The notes: generated from the letters alone by a model not told the origin. Counted from the stretch's first letter, positions 45,301 to 55,263 are shown. The stretch: 64,000 bases of DNA from Moorena sp. SIOASIH (GCF_010671925.1 NZ_JAAHIH010000007.1:124001-188000), one strand, 5' to 3'. Made by a program: numbers and translations.

Positions 45301-46060
45301 TTTTTCAGCTCTCCAGGCGTTTACTCATCCACAGGCATTGACGAACCGCATTTTATACTTGCGTTTAAATCTCGATATTCCACAAATTCAAACCCCAGTT
45401 GTAACACCATCTGCTATAACCTCCGTGTTGAGCCATCAGCGTTTTCTGTTTGTTATTAAGTTTGAGCTTTGTTCTGATGGATTTAATGTGTGTCTTTTGA
45501 CCCCAGCCTATCTAATAGTCTGCTTAATAGCCTTTGGTATTCTATCCTTATTCTTTGATTAAGTCAATGCTCCCTGGGGGGGTGACGAAAATAGTTATAA
45601 AGCACACAGGGCAAGCGATATAGCTCTCATTACCTCGTCAATAATTATTATATTTATTATGATTAAGTTTCATTACTTATTGTTTAAAATTAATAATTTT
45701 ATGGCTAAATTTGACCAGAGTAAGCTCATATAATTTGGTATAAAATTTACTTGACAAAAGTCTCAAAATAGTATCATTTATAGCTAGCAGGGAACAAAGC
45801 TTGTAACATAGACATGGCTTGCTCCCTGGCTCGCTTACCTTTTTTATAATGCTTGACACAACGGCGATTAAGGGGAAGTTTTACTACTGTCCACTCAAAA
45901 AGAATCGATATTTATCTCGGTATTTGACCAAGGAACTCCAAAAACCTTCTTTAACGATGAAGCTAGTCTGATTCAAGAATACCCCATATATGGTGTCTTT
46001 GCGTAAGTCCTGGCGATTTAATAGTTTCATCACTACTTTCGGTAAAAATACTTAAAAAAA
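45301..46060. other. AT-rich region upstream of the NRPS operon, no gene seen
   Basis: The operon promoter should lie in this stretch. Weak open frames (45338-45562 plus, 45677-45859 minus) lack coding character. TTTGCGTAAGTCCTGGCGAT near 45992 matches the sequence on the far side of the cluster at about 29303. Confidence 0.5.
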
Positions 46061-46114
46061 ATGCGATTCTCTGAAAGAGACGCTACGGGCACGCTAACAT
46101 TTTTATTCTGTACT

Positions 46115-46446
46115 CTGTTCCCGATTCTCAATTCTCAATTCTCAATTCTCAATTCTCAAGTCTCAATTCTCAATTCTCAATTCTCAATTCTCAATTCTAC
46201 TTGGTGGTGCGTTACGGGGCGGGCTATTCCAATACTGGCCCTCGAAGTTAAAAATGAGGGCAAGCCCGCCCCTAACGCACCCTACATTCTCAAGTCTCAA
46301 GTCTCAATTCTCAATTCTCAATTCTCAAGTCTCAATTCTCAAGTCTCAATTCTCAATTCTCAAGTCTCAATTCTCAAGTCTCAAGTCTCAATTCTCAAGT
46401 CTCAAGTCTCAATTCTCAAGTCTCAAGTCTCAATTCTCAATTACAT
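46115..46446. repeat. CTCAATT/CTCAAGT heptamer arrays around a GC-rich palindrome
   Basis: About 35 CTCAATT and CTCAAGT units flank a palindrome (46203-46287). The palindrome contains GGGGCGGGCT...AGCCCGCCCC and ends in ACGCACCCTAC. A related palindrome is at 48350-48427. Confidence 0.9.
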
Positions 46447-46519
46447 AAAAAAACAATATCCCATTCCATAACCGTACATTTTATATAAATTATCACTCCA
46501 AAAAAACATCTAAAATTTC

Positions 46520-46548
46520 TTGAAAAACTTAAGTATTATAGTTATGAT
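46520..46548 (+). promoter_or_regulatory. Promoter of the second 84-aa gene copy
   Basis: TTGAAA, a 17-bp spacer, then TATGAT: the same layout and position as at 4814-4842 for the intact copy. Confidence 0.65.
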
Positions 46549-46581
46549 TATAATTGTAAATATTACAACGAATTGTTAACT

Positions 46582-46932
46582 ATGTCCGACAATTTTCGCC
46601 CTAACCCAGAAAACAATCCTGAGGAGATCACTCCTAGTAATACGCCTCAGGAACCTTTCCGCAAAAAATACCCCATTAAGCACATTTTGAAGCGATGCAG
46701 CGCGGTCTTGGGAAGGCAGCGCGGTCTTGGGGGTTCCCCCCATGAGCGACTGCCGTGGTTTCCCCCATGAGCGACTGCATCAAGACAGGGCTCCCGCCAG
46801 GCAATAAACAACACCATGTATACCCTTTATGCACGGGGTTACGCCCAAATTGACGAGTGGAGCCCCCTTCAGCCAACTGAGATTCCTGGGGAATTCATGA
46901 CGGTAATGACAAAATACTTAACTCTGGGTTAA
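46582..46932 (+). pseudogene. Second copy of the 84-aa gene, disrupted by a 96-bp repeat insertion
   Basis: The start MSDNFRPNPENNPEEITPSN matches the intact gene at 4526-4780 residue for residue except one Asp/Glu change. After KHIL the frame enters a 96-bp insert (46693-46788) made of GCGGTCTTGGG and CCCATGAGCGACTGCCGT modules and stops there. After the insert the homology resumes (NTMYTLYARGYAQIDEWSPLQ) to the TAA. The insert length is divisible by three but it contains a stop. The remaining 55-aa product would lack the conserved C-terminal half. Confidence 0.82.
46693..46788 (+). mobile_element. 96-bp non-autonomous repeat insertion
   Basis: It is defined exactly by comparison with the intact gene copy. 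Its modules recur at 21900-22165, so it behaves like a small mobile repeat. No clear target-site duplication is visible. Confidence 0.65.
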
Positions 46933-46944
46933 GGGCTTAAATTT

Positions 46945-46964
46945 CAGGGGGGGTTTCCCCCCTG
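46945..46964 (+). other. Hairpin after the disrupted gene copy
   Basis: CAGGGGGGGTTTCCCCCCTG corresponds to the hairpin at 4495-4513. Both arms have changed together (GGGGGC/GCCCCC to GGGGGG/CCCCCC). Confidence 0.65.
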
Positions 46965-46989
46965 GCCAAAGCATCAGGTCTGATGTTAG

Positions 46990-47060
46990 CGGTCAGTGGT
47001 CAGCCTTGGGCTGATAGCTGATAACTGATAGCTGACAACTGATAGCTGATAGCTTACGGT
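46990..47060. repeat. CTGATAG-type heptamers
   Basis: A degenerate CTGATAG/CTGATAA array at the same relative position as the AGCTATC array at 4387-4440, here between the hairpin and the terminator. Confidence 0.75.
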
Positions 47061-47120
47061 CTAATCACATCGGATCACGTCCGGATGGGTTTACAAAGTT
47101 GAGACATAAGTAACAATTCC

Positions 47121-47155
47121 TAGCCGTGGAACATATTGCTGCGGCTATTTTTTTT
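47121..47155 (+). terminator. Intrinsic terminator of the second 84-aa gene copy
   Basis: TAGCCG...CGGCTA then eight T, the same as the terminator at 4293-4330. Confidence 0.7.
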
Positions 47156-47304
47156 GTTATTATGTAGGGAGAACAAACTTCGGAGCAGTGAGAAGGAAGT
47201 AGGGTGGTTGGAAAAAATGAGGTAGGGGTAGCATGTTGATAGGGATGCAGTGAGTTCTTGGTGGGAATTCACCCAAGTGTCGGTAGTTTACTCAGCTTTT
47301 AATT

Positions 47305-47871
47305 ATGAAAATACAACCCACGATTTACTGGAACAAGCTGGCAGAGATTAAAGAACTCAAAGAGTTTTTTGAAGAAGATTTCCAAGGATTTGTCAAACTC
47401 ATAGAATATCACATTAAAGAATTTGAAAAATTTTCTGATCAAACTCTAGATAAATTTGCAAAGCTAAGAGTATTAGAAGTAACCAATGGTTGCACTCAAT
47501 GGGGATTTCGTCGTGGCGATCAAGAATGTTTATCTGTAGAACAGACCCGTAAATGTATGAACCTAGTCATGGGTTTTATGAAACAGGTAGAATTATATTT
47601 TCCCAGCGAGGGTCAAATTGAATTTAACGATGAAGAAAAAGCATTTATTCAAGCAGGGCGAGCACTTTATAAAGATGCATTTAAAAACAATGTTAAGGAA
47701 TCAGAACGCCAATACTATGCAGCATCAACAGCCCAGTTTATTGTATATGGGCATGAACGTATACAGCGAGCCATGACATTAGTCAAGCAAGATTATGAAA
47801 CTCTCTTTTCCCTTTACTACATTGAACGGGGACAAAAATATATTGCTCCCTATTTAGGAGGGTTTGAATAG
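47305..47871 (+). CDS. Soluble helical protein of 188 aa, unknown function
   Basis: There is no signal peptide or membrane segment. The sequence is mostly charged and helical (KLAEIKELKEFFEEDFQGFVKLIEYHIKEFEKF). A conserved-looking centre has NGCTQWGFRRGDQECLS, with two Cys. The C-terminal half ends YYIERGQKYIAPYLGGFE. I do not recognise the family. Codon use and the absence of low complexity support a real gene. The ATG is not preceded by a strong Shine-Dalgarno. It lies 40 bp upstream of a small secreted-protein gene on the same strand, so the two may be cotranscribed. Confidence 0.65.
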   Translation: MKIQPTIYWNKLAEIKELKEFFEEDFQGFVKLIEYHIKEFEKFSDQTLDKFAKLRVLEVTNGCTQWGFRRGDQECLSVEQTRKCMNLVMGFMKQVELYFPSEGQIEFNDEEKAFIQAGRALYKDAFKNNVKESERQYYAASTAQFIVYGHERIQRAMTLVKQDYETLFSLYYIERGQKYIAPYLGGFE

Positions 47872-47912
47872 TATTTTTATCTACTGGTTTCCCACTATCC
47901 CAACTTTCAACA

Positions 47913-48209
47913 ATGATAAAATGTATCGCTACTTTATTGCTGTTGCTAATATTATCCTTTGCCTTTGCACCTCCCGCTGTTGCCTCCTACTGCCGCAATA
48001 AAAATAACAACCGGATTTGCATCCTTAGCATTAAGCGGAGTGCTAAGTATCCATGGGAATATCGAGCATCAGTTAGTGTGAATGGCGTTGCTACTCCTAT
48101 AGAAATATATAATTGTCGCAATCGCATTAGAGTTAAGAAAAACCGAACTGTTGTGCCCTTTCAAGACAACGGTCCAGGGGAACTTATCTGTAGTATTTTG
48201 AACAAATAG
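47913..48209 (+). CDS. Small secreted Cys-containing basic protein, unknown function
   Basis: 98 aa. A clear signal peptide (MIKCIATLLLLLILSFAFA) has a probable cleavage after AVA near residue 24. The mature part is about 74 aa, basic, with four Cys (SYCRNK, RICILS, IYNCRN, ELICSIL) that could form two disulfides. The spacing suggests a small beta-sheet domain. No family is recognised. The preceding 188-aa gene may be in the same transcript. Confidence 0.65.
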   Translation: MIKCIATLLLLLILSFAFAPPAVASYCRNKNNNRICILSIKRSAKYPWEYRASVSVNGVATPIEIYNCRNRIRVKKNRTVVPFQDNGPGELICSILNK

Positions 48210-48221
48210 TATAAGAAAGGG

Positions 48222-48474
48222 AATCGGGAACAGGGAACAGGGAACAGGGAACAGGGAATAGGGATAATAGTTGACTATTTCAGCTGTTTGACCCGGTGGG
48301 TGGAACGGGCATCTTGCCCGTGGTGTGGAACGGGCATCTTGCCCGTGGGGTGGAACGGGGCGGACTATCGCAACGCTGGCTACGAGGCGGAAAATGAGGG
48401 CAAGTCCGCCCCTAACACACCCTACGCACTCTAAATTCTCAATTCTCAATTCTCAATTCTCAATTCTCAATTCT
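48222..48474. repeat. GGGAACA heptamers, GGGCATCTTGCCC repeats, a GC-rich palindrome and CAATTCT heptamers
   Basis: In order: about four GGGAACA units; GGTGGAACGGGCATCTTGCC modules, twice; a palindrome with GGGGCGGACT...AGTCCGCCCC (about 48356-48408) like that at 46203; and CAATTCT units to the tamB stop. Confidence 0.85.
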
Positions 48475-48480
48475 AGCTAA

Positions 48481-51400
48481 TCAAAATTGCCATTTATATC
48501 TAACTTGTACCTCATTAAACACGTAGTCGTAGCTCAATTCAACTGAATAGGTTTCGCCCAAATCATAAACGGCATCGAAGGTTGGGTAAACCTGTAAATC
48601 AGCTAATCCGATTGATTTACCGACATTACTGACTTTTTCTTCAACGGTAAAGAAAATATCTTTGATAATTGGTCGAACAACATACTGAGTAATCACTAAC
48701 TCAGCTATTTCTCGTTCGTTGCTGTTAGCGATAGTCTCAACTTGGTTAACAAAACTGTTACCCAGCAGAGCGATAATTCCACTTTCAGTCCGGGGAGGAG
48801 TACTGGTTAAGGTTACAATGGGAGAAAATAGAAACGCTTTGTCTTCACTATTAGCTATAGCTTCGCCATAAACACACTCAGCAAGCTGTTGGAATTGTTT
48901 CCGAGACAAGATGGTGGTTTTTGAAGCAAGTTTAGCTAGTCCACTATCTTGTCCACTACTGGTAATTTGCTGATCAGCACAATAATCTTTCTCTCCTCCT
49001 AGGGCAAGGATTTGACTAGTTTGACCTTTGATGGCGAGGGTTACCTTCACTTGGTCTGGTCGAGAAGACCGCAAGACATTCTCAAGGATTTCGTTATCAA
49101 TCCGTCTTTGACGTAAGGCACCAGAAGGCTCAAACCCTATGGTGGTAAACTTAAGATCTAAATTGGGATTGAGTAATCCCTGTTCTGGTACAAATACAAT
49201 GGTGTTATTGTGCCGCCTGTCTGCAACAAATTCGGTTTCTAATACATCGACTTCCCCACGTCGTAGCTTAATTGTTCCCAATCCTGTTAAGTTTTGGAGA
49301 TTGCCATTGATAGGACCATTGAGGGTTAAATCACCAGCTAGTCTAAAATCATATAGGGGAAACTGTTGCACTCTTAACTCATTTCCTAAATTTACCTGAA
49401 AGTTCTTTAACCTAGGCACAAATTGGTTATTTAGTCTACTACGTACTACTGAGGTAGTTTGATTAGAAGTATTTTTAACGGTTTTTTCTTGAGTTGCTTG
49501 AGTCTTGGTTTCCTGTATCTTCGGTATAAAGGCTTGGCCATTTTCTAAGTTAATGTTTCCTCCAAGAACTGGACGCAATGCTGAACCAGTAATCACGACA
49601 TTACCGGCTACTCCCCCTTGATAGAGCCCTGCTAATTTTAGGTTATCTTGAGGAATTGTCAGGGTTAGGGGATTGGATGAGTTTATCTTATTTGAGGCTA
49701 TCGGCAATTCCCCCGAAACAGAAAATCCAATCCCTGCTAGGTTACCCTCGATAGTTTTTTGACCTTCTCTATCTGGATAGTTTACTACTTCCAGGCGCTG
49801 CTGATCTAACTTAACCTTGCCTACAACATTGAGGGTGAAGTCATCTTCTAGGAGCTTAGTTTTGAAAGTGCCATTCTGGATATTAACCTCAGATGTTCCT
49901 GATAAATCTTTAATTTTGATACTATCTGCTAACTCCAAACGTCCACTAACATCCAGTTCTATATCAGCGGTTCTATCCTCTCCATTCACCCATGCCACTT
50001 GTTCTTGAGTCACTACACTCAGGAGTGCCATGGCTGGAGTTGCCAGCTTGAGGTTGATATCGATGCGATCGCTATCTGGTTTGGGGGGAAAGGGGACTTT
50101 ACCAGAGACTTGTAGATAATCTGGTTTGTTGGTATCAAAGTCAAGACGAGAATCAACATAGTCGAAAGTCACCTCAATATCATCAAGGGAGGTATTATTG
50201 ACGGAGCCATCTACAACAGCGACTTGCCCATTGGTGACTTGGGGATTGGTGAGACTACCCCCCAGCTGGCCTTTGGCATTTAAGTTACCTGCAATCTCAA
50301 AGGGAATAGTGACAAAATTGCTTGCTAAGTTGCTAACTGTCTCTAGAGATAAATTCTGGAGGAGGAAGTCTCCTGAGTTGCTTTCTTGGGCAAGCTGTCC
50401 TTGAAATGCTAAGACTGTTTCACCCAATTCCATTCGGGCTGGCTGGACAGTAATCACACCTTGGTCGTAACTTCCTTTAGCAACTAATTGGTTGACCACA
50501 ATAACTTGATTGGGAGAATTAGCATACCACTGCCAGTTGTTGCCCTCGACATTAAAATTTACTTTAGGATTAGTCAAGATACCAGCAACAGCAATTTCCC
50601 CAGTATACTTACCTCGAATATCTAAATTAGTCAGGAGTGTAGTAGGCTCGAAGGGGTTAGGGACAGAGTCGTCTTGGGCATTAATTTTGGCAAACCGTCG
50701 TAGGAGAGTAGCTAGGGAGCCTGCTGGTATAGTAGGGAATGGTCGTAATTGGTCAGCGTTGCCAGATTTCTTGTTACCAATTTTATTACTAGAGGAATTA
50801 GTAGTAGAGGAATTAGTAGTTTGGAATCCTTGGACGATGTCGATAATATCAACACCTTTGACAATAGTCAGGAGGTCTTCAATATAAGCTTCTGGAATAG
50901 TAAGCTTGCCATTTATTTGTTGAGACTTAAGATTAAATCGACCATTTTTGAATAAATATCGACTGTTGCCTAAGATTAAAGCAGCTGATGCGATCTGGGC
51001 AATATGATCTTGATAGGAGAAGTTAGCACTAACTTGTTTAGCTTTGATTTCTCCTAGAGCAAGTTGCTTAATGTCGATAGTATTACGACCAGAGGTTTCT
51101 AGGGTGAAAAGATTAAGGTTTGCTTGCCCTGTCACCTCACCTTCCAATCTACCGGGAATACCGTACCTTAAACCAGGGGTGAGATTAAGGATAGCTAGGG
51201 AGAAATTCTTGATTTGAGCGGTTAAGCTATCTCCCCGGCGTACTCCTGTGAGCAGAATCGGGAATTGTGACCCTTGTCCCTGTTGGAGTGTAAAGGATGC
51301 AGGCAGGTAGGGAGCAAGACATTGGTCTCCTCTAGTACAGGGTTGGAGGCGAGTTGCGATCGCATCTTTCTTTCCTCGTAAATCCATCGCTAATTCTTGT

Positions 51401-54400
51401 CCTGGCGCAACGGTTGCTGGCCCAGCTAACACTGGCTCAAAGGTTAAGTCGTTAACCTTCAAATTCGATAGCTGTAGATTCCCGGTCAGATTCAAATTCC
51501 CAGGTAGGAAAGGGGCTGAGAGTAAATTTTTCCCTTGGATGCGACCGTTCAAGTCAGCTTGACCCTTGACCTGAATTTGATACCCTGGGGAAATTTGCTC
51601 CAAAGGTAACCGACTCAATAGCAGGTTATAGGGTAATTTACTGAGATCAGAACCAACCTCTAGGTTTAGATCAGTTCCAATCTCCCATGGCATCTGACTA
51701 GGGTTGGTTTTGGTGAGATGGGACAGTAGGATTACTCCACTAGCATTAAAAGAGTGTTTTGACAACTCTAGCGATATGGTATTTGCTTTAATGGTAGCAA
51801 TAGCACCAGGATTGAGCAGGGGATTAAGGTTTCCGGATAAATTCAGTTGACTGTTGACCGGTCCTAGCTCTAGTTTTTGGTTACCTAGCTCCGGTAATAA
51901 CTGACTCACCAGCAAGGATGAATCAAGATTAGTGGTATTGATGGCAGCTTGCCATAGACCCTTGCTGAGGGTGCTATTTAGGTTAAGTTTGCCTTGGGCT
52001 AGTACTCCGTTGAGGTCTGCTTGTAGGTCAGTCTGATTCAGTAAAGTTGGGGGGTCTAGGGTGTTAAGTTGACTCTTTAACTTGACTTTACCCCCGATTT
52101 GGGTATCGATAGAGCTTGGAAAGTTAGCCAAGGCCATTTGAGATGCGATTTCCCCTACATCCAGGCTGTTTGCGATCGCATCCGCAGTCAGCACCCCAGA
52201 GGTTAACTGACCGATAGCATTAACATTACCACCACCTACACCTAAATTTCCATCAAAGCTAGCCTGAATTGCCTTGAGTAGGTCGAGGTTAAATGATGAG
52301 CCGAAAGCCAGTAGAGACTCTAGAGAACTAGAAAGCTTAGCGTTACCTGACTTGAGAGCTATCGGTAGGGTTAGATTAGGAATACTATTACTCAAGTTAA
52401 TTTGACCAGCTAATGCATTAACATCCAGATTCCCTGAATTTAACTGGCCTTTGGCATTAACTTCACCATCAGCGACCCCCAAGTTTCCCTGAAAATTGGC
52501 ATCGATAGTATTTAGGCTCTTCAAGTCCCCAGTCAAGCCAAAGGCGAGTAGAGATGCTATTTTTCCGGAAAGATTCAGCTGACCTGACTGTAGCGCTACT
52601 GGTATGGTCAAATCGGGCACTAGGGGATTGAGCTTAATTTGACCAGCTAATGCATTAACATCGAGATTCCCTGAATTTAATTGACCTGTAGCATTAACTT
52701 GACCATCAGCGACTCCTAAGTTTCCCTGAAAATTGGCGTTGATAGTATTGAGGCTGTTCAAGTCCTGATTCAAGCCAGAGGCGAGTAGGGATGCCAGGCT
52801 TCCGGAAAGATTCAGCTGACCTGACTGTAGCGCTACTGGTATGGTCAAATTAGGAACTAAGGGATTGAGCTTAATTTGACCCGCTAATGCATTAACATCG
52901 AGATTCCCTGAGTTTAGCTCACCTGTAGCCTTAACTTGACCATCAGCGACTCCTAAGTTTCCCTGAAAATTGGCGTTGATAGTATTGAGGCTGTTCAAGT
53001 CCCGATTCAAGGCAGAGGCGAGCAGAGATGCCAGTGTTACAGAAAGATTAAGCTGACCTGACTGTAGCGCTACTGGTATGGTCAACTTGGGAATTAGGGG
53101 ATTGAGCTTAATTTGGCCAGCTAATGCATTGACATCCAGATTCCCTGAGTTTAGCTCACCTGTAGCATTCACCTTGCCCCCACCCACCCCGAGCAACCCA
53201 TTAAAATTGCCATCGATAGTATTGATCAGGCTATTGAGGTTGGGAGTTGAGCTAGAGGATAGCAGAGACTCCAGGGAACCAGAAAGGTTGATTTTGCCAG
53301 AATCCAAACCAATCGGTAAACCCAACTTGGGCACTACCTTATTCAGTTTAATTTTAGAGGCTCTGGCCTCCAATTCCACCATGCCCCGATTTACCTGACC
53401 TGTAGCCTTCACCTTACCCCCTTCTACCCCCAGCTGCATATCTCCTGTTGCCTCAATAGATTTAGGAGAAAAGGATTTGAGACTACCAGAGAGGTTTATT
53501 TTTCCTTGGGTCAACTGTCCCGACAGGGGTAAGAAGGGGTCTAGAGGCACAGCGTTAGCCACTATAGCAGCTTCCCACTTACTAGTTTTCAGGTTTCCTG
53601 TACCCGTGGCAGTAATTGTCCCTTTACCGACCTTGACCTGGGTGTTACGTAGTAAAATATTCTGATTGAGCAACAGGAGTTCTCCAGCACCAGAAACCCC
53701 GATATTTTTTGAGGATGAAGTGGATACCGCTGGTGCTTGCCAAATCAGACTCCCTTGGGGGTTTTGAGTGTTTCCTCTAATGGTAGCTTGGGCGTCGAGG
53801 TTGCCCAGGGTAATCTGAGATAGCAGGTTATAGGGAGATGCTTTGGCGTAGCCGCTCCTACGGAGCATGGCATCCACCGGAAGGGCAGCGATAAAATCGA
53901 ACGCTAGGGGCATTCCCTGCCCTTTAGTTCCCCCTTGCTGGTCACTAGCTAGTTTAACCTGACCATGCCCAGTAATTTTCCCACCAGCCTCAGGTTTTAC
54001 TAAGAAATCCGTCAGGACCACTTGGGAAAAATTCCCAGCCACGTCAGCCCGAATCTGAGCCAACTTAACCTTGTCGATGGTGGTCACTTTAGTATTGCGT
54101 AGTTTGCCAGTCACATCTGGCTGGTCAATCGGACCGGTAATCGATAAGTCCGCTGCCATTTCCCCATCTACTGGCACTGGGGATTTCACCGGAACAGTTT
54201 TCAGCAGTTGCGCCAAGCTAAAGGGAGTGACCTCAACATTCAGGTCAAACCCTTTTGTCCAACCTACTTGACCAGATACCAACGCCTCAATTGCTCCATA
54301 ACTTCCCTGAGTTTTTTCTAAGCGCACCCGGTCTCCCTGGAAGCGCAGTCTAGCGCTAGCCTTCACCGGTTCCTTCAACGGGTTGACTTGCACCTGAATC

Positions 54401-55263
54401 CCTTTCAAGTCAGCCTTACCCTTAACATCGGGGATTTCCTTAATCGAAGGCAGGGAAATAGCGAGTTTGGCATCTAATTCACCAGATTGGAGATTAGCTG
54501 GGATATTGGGAATAACCGCTTTGATTAACGGCATCAGCTCCGCCAATGCCAAGTTTTGGACATTGACCCTAGCTTGAGTTTGCCCAGTTGTCAGCAATGT
54601 CTTGCCCTTCAGTTTGGTCTTACCCTCAGCAATAGCAGTTGTGATACTATACTTGAGACGCTTATTCTTGTCCGATAAGCCAGCAGTAGCATCAAGTCTG
54701 ACCTTGAATGGACTAGTATGACCATAGGGTAAGAGGGCAATTTTACCATTCCAAACCCGCACCTTAGCATCAAAATCAATCGGAGGAGAGAAGGAATTAT
54801 CGAAATTCAAGTCTTTTAAGTTAATCCATTCCCCATTCGCCTCCTGTTGGGCATACACATCCACATTTACCAAGTTAATCGTGACAGGCAAAGGGCGTTT
54901 CAGAAGCAAAGGCAAGGGATTAAAGCCTACTTTGATCCTTTTGATAGCCACATGGTCAGGGTCAGTGGTTGTAGCTGGGATAGAGGATGGTCCCAACTCT
55001 AGGCTAGTCAGGTATAAGGCTTTCAGTTGTCCAACCCGTACATCTCGCTTGATGACCTTACTCAGTTCAGTTTCAATCCAGCCAGGTAAGTTTTGGTATA
55101 GCCACATCCTAACCCCAAAATATCCCACCAGACCAATGGTCAGGGAGATCATGGCAAAGGTAATAGTAGAGGGGCGTTTTCCCCATTTCAGTACAGTGGC
55201 TACAGCACTCCGGCTTTGATTTCCCTTTGGTAATGGGGGATGATTTTGGGAAGGCTTGGTCAT
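48481..55263 (-). CDS. tamB: TamB/Tic236-like giant envelope protein
   Basis: 2260 aa. A cytoplasmic N-terminus rich in Pro and basic residues is followed by one membrane helix (about 35-57, FAMISLTIGLVGYFGVRMW). A very long periplasmic beta-rich region of AsmA/TamB type follows. The C-terminal DUF490 domain shows VPRLKNFQVNLGNELRVQQFPLYDFRLAGDLTLNG and ends in YDYVFNEVQVRYKWQF, an aromatic C-terminus. Cyanobacterial homologues correspond to plastid Tic236, a bridge between the inner membrane and the Omp85 protein. Roles in outer-membrane protein assembly and lipid transport are known for the family. It is longer than proteobacterial TamB (about 1260 aa), partly through four near-identical 79-aa repeats. 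No Omp85 gene is adjacent. Confidence 0.9.
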   Translation of the reverse strand: MTKPSQNHPPLPKGNQSRSAVATVLKWGKRPSTITFAMISLTIGLVGYFGVRMWLYQNLPGWIETELSKVIKRDVRVGQLKALYLTSLELGPSSIPATTTDPDHVAIKRIKVGFNPLPLLLKRPLPVTINLVNVDVYAQQEANGEWINLKDLNFDNSFSPPIDFDAKVRVWNGKIALLPYGHTSPFKVRLDATAGLSDKNKRLKYSITTAIAEGKTKLKGKTLLTTGQTQARVNVQNLALAELMPLIKAVIPNIPANLQSGELDAKLAISLPSIKEIPDVKGKADLKGIQVQVNPLKEPVKASARLRFQGDRVRLEKTQGSYGAIEALVSGQVGWTKGFDLNVEVTPFSLAQLLKTVPVKSPVPVDGEMAADLSITGPIDQPDVTGKLRNTKVTTIDKVKLAQIRADVAGNFSQVVLTDFLVKPEAGGKITGHGQVKLASDQQGGTKGQGMPLAFDFIAALPVDAMLRRSGYAKASPYNLLSQITLGNLDAQATIRGNTQNPQGSLIWQAPAVSTSSSKNIGVSGAGELLLLNQNILLRNTQVKVGKGTITATGTGNLKTSKWEAAIVANAVPLDPFLPLSGQLTQGKINLSGSLKSFSPKSIEATGDMQLGVEGGKVKATGQVNRGMVELEARASKIKLNKVVPKLGLPIGLDSGKINLSGSLESLLSSSSTPNLNSLINTIDGNFNGLLGVGGGKVNATGELNSGNLDVNALAGQIKLNPLIPKLTIPVALQSGQLNLSVTLASLLASALNRDLNSLNTINANFQGNLGVADGQVKATGELNSGNLDVNALAGQIKLNPLVPNLTIPVALQSGQLNLSGSLASLLASGLNQDLNSLNTINANFQGNLGVADGQVNATGQLNSGNLDVNALAGQIKLNPLVPDLTIPVALQSGQLNLSGKIASLLAFGLTGDLKSLNTIDANFQGNLGVADGEVNAKGQLNSGNLDVNALAGQINLSNSIPNLTLPIALKSGNAKLSSSLESLLAFGSSFNLDLLKAIQASFDGNLGVGGGNVNAIGQLTSGVLTADAIANSLDVGEIASQMALANFPSSIDTQIGGKVKLKSQLNTLDPPTLLNQTDLQADLNGVLAQGKLNLNSTLSKGLWQAAINTTNLDSSLLVSQLLPELGNQKLELGPVNSQLNLSGNLNPLLNPGAIATIKANTISLELSKHSFNASGVILLSHLTKTNPSQMPWEIGTDLNLEVGSDLSKLPYNLLLSRLPLEQISPGYQIQVKGQADLNGRIQGKNLLSAPFLPGNLNLTGNLQLSNLKVNDLTFEPVLAGPATVAPGQELAMDLRGKKDAIATRLQPCTRGDQCLAPYLPASFTLQQGQGSQFPILLTGVRRGDSLTAQIKNFSLAILNLTPGLRYGIPGRLEGEVTGQANLNLFTLETSGRNTIDIKQLALGEIKAKQVSANFSYQDHIAQIASAALILGNSRYLFKNGRFNLKSQQINGKLTIPEAYIEDLLTIVKGVDIIDIVQGFQTTNSSTTNSSSNKIGNKKSGNADQLRPFPTIPAGSLATLLRRFAKINAQDDSVPNPFEPTTLLTNLDIRGKYTGEIAVAGILTNPKVNFNVEGNNWQWYANSPNQVIVVNQLVAKGSYDQGVITVQPARMELGETVLAFQGQLAQESNSGDFLLQNLSLETVSNLASNFVTIPFEIAGNLNAKGQLGGSLTNPQVTNGQVAVVDGSVNNTSLDDIEVTFDYVDSRLDFDTNKPDYLQVSGKVPFPPKPDSDRIDINLKLATPAMALLSVVTQEQVAWVNGEDRTADIELDVSGRLELADSIKIKDLSGTSEVNIQNGTFKTKLLEDDFTLNVVGKVKLDQQRLEVVNYPDREGQKTIEGNLAGIGFSVSGELPIASNKINSSNPLTLTIPQDNLKLAGLYQGGVAGNVVITGSALRPVLGGNINLENGQAFIPKIQETKTQATQEKTVKNTSNQTTSVVRSRLNNQFVPRLKNFQVNLGNELRVQQFPLYDFRLAGDLTLNGPINGNLQNLTGLGTIKLRRGEVDVLETEFVADRRHNNTIVFVPEQGLLNPNLDLKFTTIGFEPSGALRQRRIDNEILENVLRSSRPDQVKVTLAIKGQTSQILALGGEKDYCADQQITSSGQDSGLAKLASKTTILSRKQFQQLAECVYGEAIANSEDKAFLFSPIVTLTSTPPRTESGIIALLGNSFVNQVETIANSNEREIAELVITQYVVRPIIKDIFFTVEEKVSNVGKSIGLADLQVYPTFDAVYDLGETYSVELSYDYVFNEVQVRYKWQF
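52421..53368 (-). repeat. Intragenic 237-bp tandem repeats in tamB
   Basis: Equivalent positions (ACATC.AGATTCCCTGA) fall at 52421, 52658, 52895 and 53132, exactly 237 bp apart. Each 79-aa unit contains NANFQGNLGVADGQVNATG, NSGNLDVNALAGQIKLNP and IPVALQSGQLNLSGSLAS. The DNA is nearly identical between the middle copies, so the amplification is recent. Confidence 0.88.

Noticed and set aside
45338..45562. 74-aa plus-strand frame upstream of the NRPS operon
   Set aside because: No Shine-Dalgarno, no recognisable domain, AT-rich context; could be chance.
46061..46471. 136-aa frame rich in SILNSQVSILN
   Set aside because: Translation of CTCAATT/CTCAAGT heptamers; no coding signature.
49139..55219. 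Plus-strand frames of 60-125 aa opposite tamB
   Set aside because: Antisense shadows of a long, continuous, well-supported gene.
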